This document shows positions 32,428 through 44,016 of a stretch of 64,000 nt of DNA, one piece after another; position 1 is the stretch's first letter; each line of letters opens with the position of its first letter. The notes under the pieces were generated by a model that saw nothing but the letters and a program-made list of their open reading frames with translations, was not told where the DNA came from and made no database searches. Position numbers and translations under genes: made by a program. Origin of the DNA: Coenobita brevimanus (lineage: Eukaryota > Arthropoda > Malacostraca > Decapoda > Coenobitidae); NCBI GenBank assembly GCA_032717465.1, contig CM064715.1:34887046-34951045 (forward strand), in the 5' to 3' direction.

Positions 32428-32437
32428 ACAAGTTCAT
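32428..32437. repeat. Target-site duplication (left), ACAAGTTCAT
   Basis: Identical 10-bp word to 32745-32754, exactly flanking the LINE M2 tail. Joining across one copy keeps the family order ...VHELV/QFLSHKY..., supporting a true insertion. Confidence 0.85.
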
Positions 32438-32744
32438 TTATATCTATCTATCTATAGCCCGACGCCCTAATCCCGCAAAGGGTGGCCGCAGACAAAACGC
32501 CTCCAAGTCACTCTGTCACCCACCATTTGACTCCCCTCCCCCCAACTCACCCCCCCCTCCAACTCACCCCCCCCTCCCTCATATACCTCTCAACTCCATC
32601 CCTCCACCTCATCCTCGGTCTACCCCTCCCTCTCCCTCCCTCCACCTCACCTACATACACCCTCTTAGTCAGTCTTTCATTCTCCATCCTCTCCACATGT
32701 CCAAACCACCTCAGTGTATTTCTCCTAATCTTTTCAACCACATC
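32438..32744 (-). mobile_element. LINE M2: 5'-truncated RTE-like LINE 3' end
   Basis: 307 bp. On the minus strand it encodes RRNTLRWFGHVERM, KRVYVGEVEGG and GRPRMRWRDGVERYM, then a 3' UTR with GGCCACCC...GGGCGTCGGGC and a (TAGA)n tail (plus strand tatctatctatctata at 32440-32455). Nearly identical to 61832-62061 and similar to the 3' end of LINE M1. Flanked by a 10-bp target duplication. Confidence 0.92.
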
Positions 32745-32754
32745 ACAAGTTCAT
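32745..32754. repeat. Target-site duplication (right), ACAAGTTCAT
   Basis: See 32428-32437. Confidence 0.85.
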
Positions 32755-33900
32755 GCACTGATAAATACTCATCCTGCTTCTGGATCCACATTTCTGTCAC
32801 AGATTGTAAATGACAGTAGTGGTACATGGACAGGACAACAATATCTGTGTCTGTTGCTTGGAGTACAACACGTGACTGTTCATGAAGTGTAGTTGCATAC
32901 GCAAGATGACTATTATACGGGTATCTGCTTCTTCGTGTTCTTCACATCTGAGTTCTTCAGTTTCATGAACACTGCCTCTACTGATCCTTACAGTCTTATC
33001 TTTGCTGGAAAATGTACCACCAATGTCAAGGGAGATACCTTTTAGTATAAGGGTGCCTTTTTTAGCGCAAATCATCTGTGATACGAAATCCAGCAGATTA
33101 GCCTTGTTCCTAGAACTTTTCATAAAGACTTTCAAGTTGGGAATGCTAACATTTTCTGCTGGTAAAAACGGTGGTGTGCTGGTGTTTCCACGAAAAATTC
33201 TTTCCGCCTTAAGACTTTTTTCACTTGAAAAATCATAACGATCGCCAACAAAATGGATTTCGTTGACTCCTTTTGTCTTCATTTCCATTATCTTTGCTGC
33301 ATATCGTTTGACTAAATTACCAAAGGTTTTAGCACCTAGGGTTCGGAACCTCTGTATAAGTGCCTTGGCATCAATAATATGAGCAGCTGTTAACTCAGAT
33401 GCAGATAACATGTCTATTTGGGTGACTCCATCACTTTCAGCTACGAGGTGTGCAGTAAAATCGCACGTACTGCCTTTGGTCATGGCAAAGCTGCTTGAAA
33501 ACTTGGGATCAGGTTGAAACAGTGAGTTTGGATAAGGTGTCCATTTGTGCGAAAATGCTTCTTTTCGAGTCGCGTCATCACCTTCCTGTATGATGCATGA
33601 AGTTATTGTGACTACTGATTCTTCTTGGGAAACTTTCAGAATTGTTTGTTTTTTTGTTCAGACTGGTTATCTTTTGCTGTGGAAAGCGTTATATCTCTGA
33701 AGGAATACTCTTTGCAGATTCTGTTTCTTAAGCTTTCTTCATTGCTGCAATGCCTTTTGCCTTTGTATAGATGATATCATTTGATGTATTTTTCTCTCCA
33801 GTAGCAATGTTCCCCAGATCAGTGTTATTCATAGATGCAAATGGATTTATCAAATCCTTTTGCTGTTAATTTTCTGAGAGGTTTTGAAGATGTTCTCTGG

Positions 33901-35000
33901 CATATCAAACATTCCTTAAATGTGAAGTAAATACGTGTTTTTGGATTGGTTTCTGCTTTCCAAACAGGATCTATTTTGACTACAGTCAGTTCTGATGTAG
34001 TTGTTTATTCTGAAATGAGAAAGTATTTTTTATATTTTGCTCCTACAAAGTCTTGTCATATACATTCTTATTATCTATTCACAAATCTGAAGTATATGAA
34101 AAAAAAAATAGTAAATCTATCTGCTGAGGAACAATTAGGCGAGAAAAATTGTGAAGTATCATAGTCTTTCCAGATTTCTCCATTTACAGAAGTAATTTTT
34201 TTGGCATAACTTGTGTTGTAATTCATATATCCTCTTGCAGTTTTATATGTCTTATGTACAGCCCAATCGGCGGTAGTGGACCAAATTTGGGCTTAATCTG
34301 ATCATTTTTTTAGCAAATTTGAAATATTGGGAGAAAATCGAGATTTTCGCATTAAACGTTTAAAAAAATTGTTTCGCAATGCGATCTTGAAAAGTATCTT
34401 ACATTTTGATACACCTTAGATATCATTCCTAACAGCTTAGGCACAGCAAAAAGTTCATCTATCGGGTCCAACAAAACCCCTTATTTTGCGCGAAAATCTC
34501 AAGTGGCTCCCTGACTAACAGGGGTGAAAACATTCCTTGTCGGAGAGAACAAGTAGATGAACAAAGAATGCAATTACTTAGCGCAGTGCTTTTTAACCCT
34601 CTCGTGCATGGAATACATTAGTGCGTCAATATGCCTTCATCGAAAGTTCACTCACTTGACTCACATGTGAAAAAAAAAAAAAAAAAAAAAACATACAGCC
34701 TCAAAGGGGAAAAAAAAAGTTTCCTAGTTAAGTGCGCCAAATTTTAATGCGTCATAGGCAGACATAAGTTTTCCAAAATGCATAAATTGGCTCCGTTGCA
34801 GCTTGTCATAGAAAGCTGACCACTAGGATTTTGTCTACTGTGTTCTCCCTGCAGGCATACTGAGAAGGTGCTGATGCGGGCCATTTATTATTTTTTTTCC
34901 TGCTCGTTGCCATACGCATGTCATACATTTCTACTTGGACAGTTTTTGTTTTGTTTTTTAATAAAGCATTTGTAACTCGTATTTCAAACACAGAGATGCA
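33901..35000. other. No gene recognised; A run at 34671-34690
   Basis: AT-rich DNA. No frame resembles a known protein. A 20-bp A run at 34671-34690 is the only simple feature. Confidence 0.4.
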
Positions 35001-35006
35001 CATAAA

Positions 35007-36260
35007 TATACATGGTATAGAGGGAACGGGGTTCGTATTGAAAGAAGCCTGATTGATTACGTGCTCGTAGAGAGGTCGATGATGGGAATGGTTGCTGATA
35101 CGAGGGCTGTGAGAGGACGATGTGGAGGTCTGTCAGATCATATGACTGTGGTATGCAAGATCAAGCTGAAAGGAGTGAGGTGGATCAGGAGAGAGAGAAG
35201 CAGTCAGGGAGAAAGATTGAAAGTTGAGAAGCTGAGGATCAAAGAAATGGCAGATGAATACAGAACCAAAGTAGAGGACGAGTTAGAATTACTGAATTGA
35301 AATGAAATGGATCTGGACAGACTGCGGAATGCATATAGGGATTGCTTAGTTAGGAATGCTAAAGCGGTATGTGGTGTGGCAAGAGTAACAACAAAGAAGA
35401 AAGGTACGGCATGGTGGGATGAGGAGGTAAAGAGAGCGGTGGAGGAAAAGAGGAAGAAGTGGCTAAAGTGGTTACAGGATAGGGGTTCAGTTGAAATAAG
35501 AACTGAATATGCTGAGAGCAAGAAGCAAGTAAAGAGACTAGTGGAGAGGAAAAAGAAGGAGGTAAATGAGGATCTGGGAAGAAAAATGAATGCGAACTAC
35601 TCTGAAAATAGAAAGGTATTCTGGAAAGAGGTGCGGAAATGTAGAAGTGAAAGCGGTAAGAAATGGGATGGTGTGAAGGATGCAGGTGGTAGATTATTAA
35701 CCCGTGGAGATGAAGTAAGGACCAGATGGAAAGAATATTTTGAAAGCCTGATGAATGGGGATAGAGAGAGCAGAGCAGCGGTAAACATGATTGGTTTTGG
35801 GGGTGTACAGAGAAGGAATGCAGTGCCAGGAGAATTGACACTCGTACAGCTGAAGAGTGCTGTGAAGCGGCTGAAAAATGGGAAAGCAGCTGGGGTTGAT
35901 GAGGTGTATGCAGAGATGCTTAAATGTAGTGGAGAGAATGGAATGAAGTGCTTGTTGGAGATATGTAAGAAGGCATGGATGAGTGAAACCGTGCCTGCAG
36001 AGTGGAAAAAGGCTGTGATTGTACCCCTGTACAAAAATAAAGGTGAACGAAGTGAGTGTAAGAATTATCATGGCATAAGCTTACTGAGTGTGGTAGGGAA
36101 GGTATATGGAAGAATTATTATAGAAAAAGTAAGAGAGATATCAGAAGTCCTAGTGAGTGATGAACAGGGTGGCTTTAGGAGTGGCAGAGGATGTGTGGAC
36201 CAAATATTTGCAGTGAGACAGATAGTAGAGAAGGCTTGTGAGAAGGACCGAAGGTATTTA
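35007..36260 (+). pseudogene. LINE C endonuclease C-terminus, linker and RT N-terminal half
   Basis: One frame apart from a TGA at 35298-35300. SLIDYVLVERS and GGLSDHMTVVCKIKL end the endonuclease; TAWWDEEVKRAVEEKRKKW and a charged linker follow; RT begins KRLKNGKAAGVDEVYAEML, VIVPLYKNKGERSECKNY, GISLLSVVGKVYGRII, DEQGGFRSGRGCVDQIFAVRQ. A one-base loss at about 36253 ends the useful frame. The intact linker here shows what is missing between parts b and c of LINE M1. Confidence 0.87.
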
Positions 36261-37349
36261 TTGCATTCATGGCTCTGGAAAAAGCATACGACAAAGTGGA
36301 CAGAGAAGGATTGTGGAAAGTTTTGCGCATGTACGGTGTAGAGGGTAAGCTGTTAGGTGCCCTCAAGAGTTTTTGGGATGGTAGTGAAGCATGTGTCAGG
36401 GTTAATGGGCATCTAAGTGAATGATTCACAATCAGTGTGGGCGTGCGACAAGATTGTGTGATGTCCCCATGGTTGTTCAATGAATATATGGATGAGGTGA
36501 TGAGAGAAATGAAAACACGAGTAATGGAGAGAGGGATGGCATTGGTAATGAATGGTGATGGATGGAATATCTCAAATTTGTTGTATGCTGATGATGCAAT
36601 ACTGCTTGCAAGTACCGGACAAGAACTTGGTAGGCTAGTTCAGAGTTTTGCTGATGTCTGTAAGCGTCGTGCCTTGAGAGTAAATGAAGAAAAGAGTAAA
36701 GTGATGGTTATTGAGAGAGAAGGTGACTCTCAGTGCAATGTAACAGTGAATGGAAAAAGACTGGAATTGGTGAGAGTTCAAATACCTGGGTACAGTGATA
36801 GAAAAGAGAGGAAAATGTGCAAAAGAAGTTGAAAGTAGAGTGACAAGGAAGAAAAGTAGCTGGTGCAATGAAGGCCTTAATAAGAAACAGAGGCTTGAGC
36901 ATTGCAGCTGCACGAGGCTTACATGAAGGAGTGTTAGTGCCAACTTTAACATATGGATGTGAGACTATGATGTGGCATGAAAATGAAAAGTCAAGAGTAA
37001 GAGCAGTGGAGATGGGACTGCTGAGGAATGTATGTGGAGTACAGAGGGTGGATAGGATACGAAATAATGTGATTCGTGAAAGATGTGGAGTGAGGAAGTC
37101 GGTGGAACCAGAGTTGAAGAGAGTGTACTGAGATGGTATGGTCATGTGGAGAGAATGGATAACAATAGACTGGTGAAGAAGGTATATATGAGCGAAATCG
37201 AAGGAGGGAGGAGGCGAGGTAGGCCAAGGAGAAGGTGGAGAGATATGGTGGATGAATGTGTGAGGAAGAGAGGTTTGGATGTCGGTGAGGCTAGGAAACT
37301 GACAGGAGATCGAGCTGGCTGGATAAATTTTGTGAGGAGATTTGCATGA
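36254..37349 (+). pseudogene. LINE C RT palm and C-terminal domain, several frames
   Basis: FIAFMALEKAYDKVDREGLW, then a TGA near 36421, VGVRQDCVMSPWLFNEYMDE, the catalytic NLLYADDAILLAS (about 36574-36612) and KRRALRVNEEKSKVM to 36832. Further pieces in other frames: GLHEGVLVPTLTYGCET (36868-37131) and LRWYGHVERMDNNRL, GRPRRRWRDMVDE to a stop at 37347-37349. The order matches the end of LINE B. Confidence 0.85.
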
Positions 37350-37606
37350 TCAGGGATTTTTGGCTTCCCTTTTTAACGTGGCAGAGTCTGGATTGACTCT
37401 GTCGGATACGATATGTGAAGCTACAGAACGTGGTGAATGTTTTTGGCGTATCCGATAGAGCCAGGATTCGGGGGGCTTGAATGATGAGTGAATGGAAGCA
37501 TGGTCCATGGGACTGGGCAATTTTGGCCTTTCTGGACATTGCTACTCCTCACCCTGCCCTTGGGTGGGAAAGGAGGTCCGGATGATGATGATGATGATGA
37601 TGACGA

Positions 37607-38394
37607 ATAAAGCAAATTATTGGTATTCTCATGCGGTATTTAATTTCACATAAATGCACATTTGTATGTATGAAAACCCGTGTGGGGCGTAAACGGAGAG
37701 GGCCCAGACGAGGTGATGATGTAAGATAATCTGTGATGAGTGTTTACAAGAAAACGCTTTGCAAGAGAGGACTACGAACACCGTAGGTTAGCTGTTGGTT
37801 TCGGTTGTTGTATATTTTTTTCTAAAAGTATTCCAAGTATCGAAATGGGAATACACCACTGGAAAAATCGTAAAAAGGGCATTCTCAGCATGTTGAGCGC
37901 ATAACAAACTTGCGAAAAAACTTCTGAGCTAGGAGGCTGGGAAGATTTTTTGTTCTTACTCAGGTAGCTTCTTGAGTAAAAGAGAAGAATATTTATGATA
38001 TTGTTCACATAATGCCTATTTTTTATAATCATATTGTAGAATATTTTGGGGGGAAACGAATGATATATGTGTACTTTCTGCTTACTAAGGAGATTCTAAA
38101 GGGAGAAAATTGCCTAAAAAGCGAAGTTTTATATTGCGGGCGCCGCAGCTTCTGAGGCTGCCAAGGAGTGTCGTCTTGGAATGAAAACTTGGTCACTTAC
38201 TCCATTTACAAGAGGGTTAAACTACTTCAGTCATTCACTCTCGAGTCTTCAACCCGCGACTAAATTTCCTTACATTATTTATCATTTCCGTCTTACCCTC
38301 CCTTGTCTGTTAATTTACATTTACTGTAATTCATTTTGTCATATGAGTAAGAAAATGCGTAAATTAATTCACTTCTCAAGTATTTCATTACTGC
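37607..38394. other. No feature recognised
   Basis: No coding or repeat signal supported. Confidence 0.4.
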
Positions 38395-38765
38395 CACCAA
38401 CGAAGTTGGAGGAGGTTATGTATTCATATGTTTGTCTGTTTGTTTGTCCACATGATATCTTCAAAAGTTGTCAATGAATTCCAATGAAATTTTGTGGGAG
38501 GGTCGGCCATGGGCCAAGAAAGAAATGATTAAAATTTGGGGCCGATCTGGATCCGGATGCAAAGTAGCCAGCACAATATCTCCAAAAGTTCCCAATAAAT
38601 TCGAATAAAATTCTGTGGAAGAGTGGGCCATGAGTCAAGGAACGATTGATGAAATTTTGGGGGGGATCCAGATCCTATATATTTCGCACAATATCTCCAC
38701 GGATCCAGAACCAGATCTGGGTCCTTTTTAATGGCAAAGGTATTGGCGGAGGTATGAGCTCTCTG
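38395..38765 (+). repeat. Dispersed repeat with internal duplication
   Basis: Starts ccaccaacgaagttggagga, has a TGTTTGTCTGTTTGTTTG run, and contains two internal units each with acaatatctccaaaagtt / caataaattc / aaaattNtgtgg(g/a)agNgtNggccatg(g/a)gNcaag and ends ggaggtatgagctctctgag. It is the opposite-strand relative of 30715-30960. I recognise the general pattern from many animal genomes but cannot name the family. Confidence 0.6.
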
Positions 38766-39346
38766 AGTCCTCTCCAGTTTATTCATGTTTTTGAACATTC
38801 TAAAACTGTGTAAACAAAACTGAGAATGAAAAAAAAAAAGCAAAGAACAATTTATCTATGTTTTTCCAGGTTCCATCAGTAAGTCTTAGGACGTAGATTC
38901 CCTGTTATGTAGAACTTTAGTTTTTCCATAAAACTGGCAACACGAAGGAAAGTTACAGCTCAACAGTTCCCAACGCAGATCTTCCCGTGTTGCCACCAAT
39001 TCCTTTGGTTTCTCCTAAAAGGCTATCTTAGATTTAATTTGGGCAATATCCTGCCAATCTGAAGTAGGAGAACCATAGATAGCGAGATAAAGTCAAATTT
39101 CCAACTCTACTGCGATTAAAAAGCAATAGGAACTTACAAACCAAATAAATGGCGTGCCTGTTAATTTTAAGCATAGGAAACTATAACTATATCCTTAATT
39201 CAAGTCGATCACCCTTCAAGTTTCATTCTCCCTACTTTCACCCGTCTAGTTTCATGCACCTCCCAAATATTGGTTCACCGATAGGACAGCCATTCACCAA
39301 TTTAAGAAGCACTGGTTTAGCGTATGGGAAATGTTTATTACAGATG

Positions 39347-39545
39347 TGACATCCGCATCCGTATCCGCGGAGCATGAGCACTTTAAAAAAATCCGTATCC
39401 GTTTCCCCATCCGTAGTTTCACTGGTCAATATCCGCATTTGCGCATTTGCATCCGCATCCGCACATACGTCATCCACATCTGCTTCCGCACTTGCGGTAT
39501 GAGGATGCTGCAGATGTTTGCGGATGTGTGAAATTATACTGTTAT
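39347..39545 (+). repeat. Degenerate ATCCGC hexamer tract
   Basis: Repeated ATCCGC/ATCCGT words, e.g. catccgcatccgtatccgc, followed by complementary GCGGAT words near 39520. A similar tract is at 50405-50580. Confidence 0.7.
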
Positions 39546-39590
39546 ACAATTTTTTCACTAAAACTGAAGTAAGTAATATCGTTACAGTCT

Positions 39591-39592
<2 letters not shown>

Positions 39593-39632
<40 letters not shown>
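39593..39632 (+). repeat. (CT)n microsatellite
   Basis: 20 CT units. Confidence 0.97.
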
Positions 39633-39635
<3 letters not shown>

Positions 39636-39816
39636 AAGACTCCCTTGGGCAATCATGTGTTTTTGCACTTCATATACGTAATTTTTGAGGTATACGAGAT
39701 CAAAATTTGGTAACTGACAATAGTCACTGCCAATCAGTGACAGTGTGATGTAATGGTAGTCGTCCTGTAAAGAATATACTGTACATCAATTTATCGTGAT
39801 TTTTGTGTGTAAACTA

Positions 39817-39883
39817 TCTACCTATCTGTCTGTCTATCAATCTATTTATCTGTCTGTCTGTCTATCTATCAATCTATCTATAC
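39817..39883 (+). repeat. (TCTA)n/(TCTG)n tetranucleotide repeat
   Basis: Mixed TCTA, TCTG and TCAA units directly before fold-back copy 2. Confidence 0.9.
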
Positions 39884-39892
39884 TCATATGTG

Positions 39893-40470
39893 CAGGATGT
39901 CCCAGGAGAAAGAGGAATAACTTGAGGAAATGACAGATGAAGGAATTCTAGGCAAAAATTACTATGCTGACATATATTCACATCTCAGCCACTACGGAAC
40001 TACAATTAATGACTACATTATGGGCGAATTATGAAGACAATTTTCGCGCATAAAGTCGTTAGTAATTGTAGCTCTGTAACGGATGAAATTTGAGCACATG
40101 TCATATAACAGCATGTCCACACATGCGCTGGAACAAATGCTGGCAACATGTAAAGAACACAGCAATGAACAAGCTGCAAAAATGCTCGAAAAGACAGCGT
40201 TCATATCATGTTGGGAACACCATGTTGAAATCTCAGATGCCTCATAAGGCCACACTTTTCCCATCACCTCTGCTGCCAGTAGCTTCGAAATTGTATTGAA
40301 ACATGTTTACACACATCTATCCAAAGACTGTTAAATGCATGTATCCAAAATTGCCAGCTGTGCTGTAAACACATGTTAGAGAACATGTGTGGATGCCACC
40401 TAACATTTTTTGCTTAGAATTCCCTCATCTTTCATTTCCCAAAGTAACGCTCTTTCCTCCTAGGATACCT
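39893..40470. mobile_element. Fold-back/MITE element, copy 2, with an inner insertion
   Basis: Left arm AGGATGTCCCAGGAGAAAG...GGAAATGACAGATGA...GGAATTCTA pairs with the right arm (reverse complement AGGTATCCTAGGAGGAAAG...GGAAATGAAAGATGA...GGAATTCTA), about 65 bp. The interior palindrome matches copy 1 at 27441-27710. Relative to copy 1 about 305 bp (about 40097-40401) is extra. Confidence 0.75.
40097..40401. mobile_element. Possible second element inserted in fold-back copy 2
   Basis: Absent from copy 1. Its ends carry weak inverted similarity (left gcatgtccacacatg, right reverse complement gcatccacacatg). No coding. May equally be part of a longer parent element that copy 1 lost. Confidence 0.4.
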
Positions 40471-40495
40471 TATATCTATATCTATCAATATCTAT

Positions 40496-40497
<2 letters not shown>

Positions 40498-40574
<77 letters not shown>
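40498..40574 (+). repeat. (TA)n microsatellite
   Basis: About 38 TA units. Confidence 0.97.
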
Positions 40575-40577
<3 letters not shown>

Positions 40578-40599
40578 ACACCATAAAAAAAACCTCATC

Positions 40600-40928
40600 A
40601 AGAACAGCCCATTCAGTAATTCAGGAGTTGTTTACAAAATCCCGTTTAAAAGCTAAAATTTAACATTGGACAATCTGGAAAAGATTTGGAAACTAGAATC
40701 TCACAACATAAATACAGTGTAAGAACAGCCCAACAGAGCAGTGGTTTATTTCAGCACAAAACATCCAGTGATCACCATATTGACTGGGCAGGCTCTAAGT
40801 TTCTAGCAAGATCAAAAAGCTTAGATGAAAGAAATGTACTAGAATCTTGCCTAATTTCTGACACGTGTGAAAAGTATATAAGCATGAGCTATGGCCATTT
40901 CAAGCAGTATCCCCAGACTAACAATTGA
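40600..40928 (+). pseudogene. Penelope-like element: GIY-YIG endonuclease remnant
   Basis: Reads GVVYKIPFKS (with a stop after), then after a small shift SGKDLETRISQHKYSVR, FQHKTSSDHHIDW, SKFLARSKSLDERNVLESCLI and SYGHFKQYP, ending at 40926-40928. The spacing VYKIP...R..QH....H...H.IDW....R.....R...ES.LI is that of the GIY-YIG endonuclease at the C-terminus of Penelope-like elements; the cysteine usual after YKIP is phenylalanine here. No RT is seen upstream, where a (TA)n array ends at 40574. A 5'-truncated fossil. Confidence 0.7.
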
Positions 40929-42262
40929 TTGTTCCCTATCGTCTCATGGTAGTGTAGTCATACCTGTGTGGGACACACCTAGCATTAATCCTCTAGGTCT
41001 AAAGTTAAGCCGCAGTATTCATCCCCTCCTCCTCCTCCTCTCTTCTCCCTCTCCCCTTCCCCCTTCCCCTCCCCCATCCCCCTTCCCCCAGCACCATAGA
41101 GTAGGAAGAGTCTGGCCAACTCGGTTTCAGACCTTACCTTGCGCACTCACCTGTGATTGGCCGACACCCGGTCACGTGACATATTGACGCCATATTGCAT
41201 CCTCACCTCACCTTCTCACTTTCCTGACTGCCATTAAGAAAGCACAGAGATCAAGGGGGAAGCTACACTTTCTATGGCCATATCACCTGCTATATGCCTA
41301 TATTTGGCCACAAGATGGTATACTGTGCAACCTGGCGATATTCTAACCGTACAGGTATGGGTATGATACCGCACAGGTTTCCTAGAGATCCCACAAGCAG
41401 AAAAAAATGGGAAATTAAAGTCCGCCAGAAAGACTAGACACCACAAACAATTCCTATTTGTGTTCTGTGTATAAATCTGTTCTCATACTCTCTAATCTTT
41501 CTGTTCACCCGTGTGTGTATCCGTCTCTTAAGATTCCTGTCCGTTCTAACTGTTGCTGTAGACTGAGACGTACTAAATTTATTAGATAGCCTGATAGTTA
41601 CTTATTTGTTTTCAGTTCAGTTTCATGTAAACTAAGGAACATATCTATCTATCTATATAGGACATTAGGAAGAAGTAGCTGAGGAGATTATTCAATGTAA
41701 GGCTTCATATCTACGCCAAAAAACAACAATACATTCGCAAAAATGAGGCTCAACGCTATAAATCTGGAGGTGAATTAGGAAGCAAAAGCATAGCTATGAG
41801 ATTCGCTGTAAAGAAGTATAAGTAAAAACTCTTCAATGTACACTACTTTAAGGCTGTAGGTTATAGCAGGAGCCACCCACAGTACGTCTGGTATATAAAT
41901 ATTTTTACTCCATTTATAGATAAGTGTTATAATATTGTATAAATAAAGTGGTGGGAAAGGAAAGGAAAACATTCAAGGACCTAGCAGCTTTTGTACAGGA
42001 TTTTCAAGCTAAAACAATGTTATTCATACTTGTTGTTAGGCGGGTATAGGGGAGGCCTTGGTTGCGTTTTCCTTTTCTTTCCTCATGTTACTATACATTA
42101 AAAACGTTCTTTCATAATCATCAGCCATAGATGTATGTATGTATCTTTTTTTTTTTTTTTATGTGTCCGACTCTGGGCATAGGCTTCACAGCCTGCACTC
42201 AAGTCCCAGTAGTCCTCCTACATACATACACCTCACATGTATGTATATATATAAATATATAC
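40929..42262. other. No gene recognised; pyrimidine-rich block and promoter-like words
   Basis: A C/T-rich block at 41021-41090 is followed by cagcaccatagagtaggaag (about 41089-41108), an ATTGGCC word, the palindrome GTCACGTGAC at about 41171-41180 and GACGCCATATTGCAT. A related block lies inverted at about 42419-42482. No downstream protein is recognisable. Confidence 0.4.
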
Positions 42263-42303
42263 CCTAGATAGATAGATAGATAGATAGATAGATGGATGGA
42301 TAG
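42263..42303 (+). repeat. (GATA)n tetranucleotide repeat
   Basis: About nine TAGA/TGGA units. Confidence 0.92.
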
Positions 42304-42737
42304 AAATATACATGTATATTGATATAAATATAAAAGACCTGTACCGAAATAAAAGGCTAGGGGGTTGATATTTGTACTTTTAGTATTGTTTTCATACGCC
42401 CTGTCGGTGACGACGTTTAGATGCAAGATGGCGCCCAGTACAGCGGTTGGCCAAACTTTTCCTACACTATGGTTCTGCCTTCCCCCTCCCTTCCCCTCCC
42501 CCTTCCTCCCCTCCTCCTCCCCCCTTTTGTCAGGTGCATCCCTAAGGAAGAAAAAAGAAAGGTACGTATTGTTCTGTGCATCACCCATTTTTAGATTCAG
42601 GTTATCCTTTCTTCTGTGTGCCACTCCCTGCTCCGGGTGAGCATAAAAGACCTCTACCCTTTACGTTTCTGTCTGTCTGAAGATGTGATATACTGAAGTA
42701 TTCACTCTCGCTCGTTTCATTTCTTCCGTGGTTATTT

Positions 42738-43046
<309 letters not shown>

Positions 43047-43130
<84 letters not shown>
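43047..43130 (+). repeat. (TA)n microsatellite
   Basis: About 42 TA units between the SINE and Gypsy-G2. Confidence 0.97.
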
Positions 43131-43134
<4 letters not shown>

Positions 43135-43956
43135 AAGGAACAGAGAGAGATAATGAACACTTCAAGTGAGAATACTAAAATCACTACTGTCCCGCAAAGT
43201 TCCAGGTTCAAAACAAAAGAGTTAGGTAAAATTACAAGTTAAAGTTTAATGCTCAAACTAACAACTAAACATTCAGGACTCATAAGGATAATGTAATGGC
43301 AAAACAGGTTACATATATGGTTAACTGCAATAGCCTCTATTAACATGAATTTAGCAAGAGCAAATTTATCTAAGTCAGTCCTGATAAATGAGAAAACCGG
43401 ATAATGCTCAGTTAAAGCAAGATATATTATTACAGATACAAATTATTGTTACTAATGGTTGACATTAAAAACTCTACATGAATCACAAAAAAAACCACCA
43501 GGCCTACGAATTAACGCGTTAGGCCATACAGTACAAGAAAAATGGTAACAACACTTATACTCAAATTATACAGCAGCTTGATGGCTGGAGACTTCCTGAG
43601 CACTCGCAAAAATAATAATACACTATACAGGAGAGGACAGAGATGTGAACAAAATGAGGAGTAGATCTAAGTGGCCACTAATGTAGAGACTGAGCTCATT
43701 ATATAGGAGTCGGCAGAGCTTGATACAACTTGTAAGAAGGACGCGCAAATGAAGCCATAGGGGACAAAGAGTTGTCAATCCTGTTCTGAACAACAGAAAG
43801 AATGACTTACTCTACTATAAGGGGGAGAAGGGGGGAGTGAGGTAGAACACGCAAGCCTGGTCACTATGGAAGCCACGAGGCGAATCGTGATCAAACATGC
43901 AGCATACTGTACGTTAGAATTATACAAAAGATGATGAAATCATAAGCTATGTAACA
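43131..43956 (-). repeat. 3' LTR of Gypsy-G2
   Basis: Starts TGTTAAGG and ends ATGTAACA on the plus strand; 826 bp. Followed by the polypurine tract GTGGGAAGG (minus strand) at 43957-43965. Confidence 0.95.
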
Positions 43957-44016
43957 CCTTCCCACAAAGAAAAGAAATTTGCAAAGGAAATTTCTTTTTA
44001 CTCTAAAACAATCTGT

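Larger units (their letters stand above)
31820..33900 (-). pseudogene. Degenerate member of a dispersed protein family (HEEADTR motif, Cys-rich tail), split by a LINE insertion
   Basis: Read on the minus strand from 33900: DLINPFASMNNTDLGNIATG, WTPYPNSLFQPD, an open segment 33483-32797 with GAKTFGNLVKRYAAKI, VGDRYDFSSEKS, FLPAENVSIPN and HEEADTRII, then in a shifted frame VVLQATDTDIVVLSMYHYC and DEYLSVHELV, an inserted LINE tail, then QFLSHKYQTEK, ISGGDSVSYIYSRGKRKAA, AETFGDLNVLREHVFA and a cysteine-rich end (CKCEVSKCLCNCLCAK, CYMGCTCLG). I recall this block order from multi-copy, function-unknown proteins of invertebrates and fish; the EADTR plus DTD aspartates may form a nuclease-like site, but that is a guess. 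Several stops and at least two frameshifts make it a pseudogene. Host or mobile origin cannot be decided from one copy. Confidence 0.65.
35001..37606 (+). mobile_element. LINE C: 5'-truncated RTE-like LINE with (GAT)n tail
   Basis: Starts inside the endonuclease (YTWYRGNG at 35007) and ends in a 3' UTR of about 255 bp with a (GAT)n tail at about 37579-37602. Domains: endonuclease C-terminus, linker, RT, C-terminal domain. Broken by TGA codons at 35298 and about 36421 and by three or more frameshifts. Confidence 0.88.

Noticed and set aside
34250..34510. Possible repeat with ccaatcggcggtagtggacc at one end
   Set aside because: No second copy or inverted partner in the window, so nothing could be supported.
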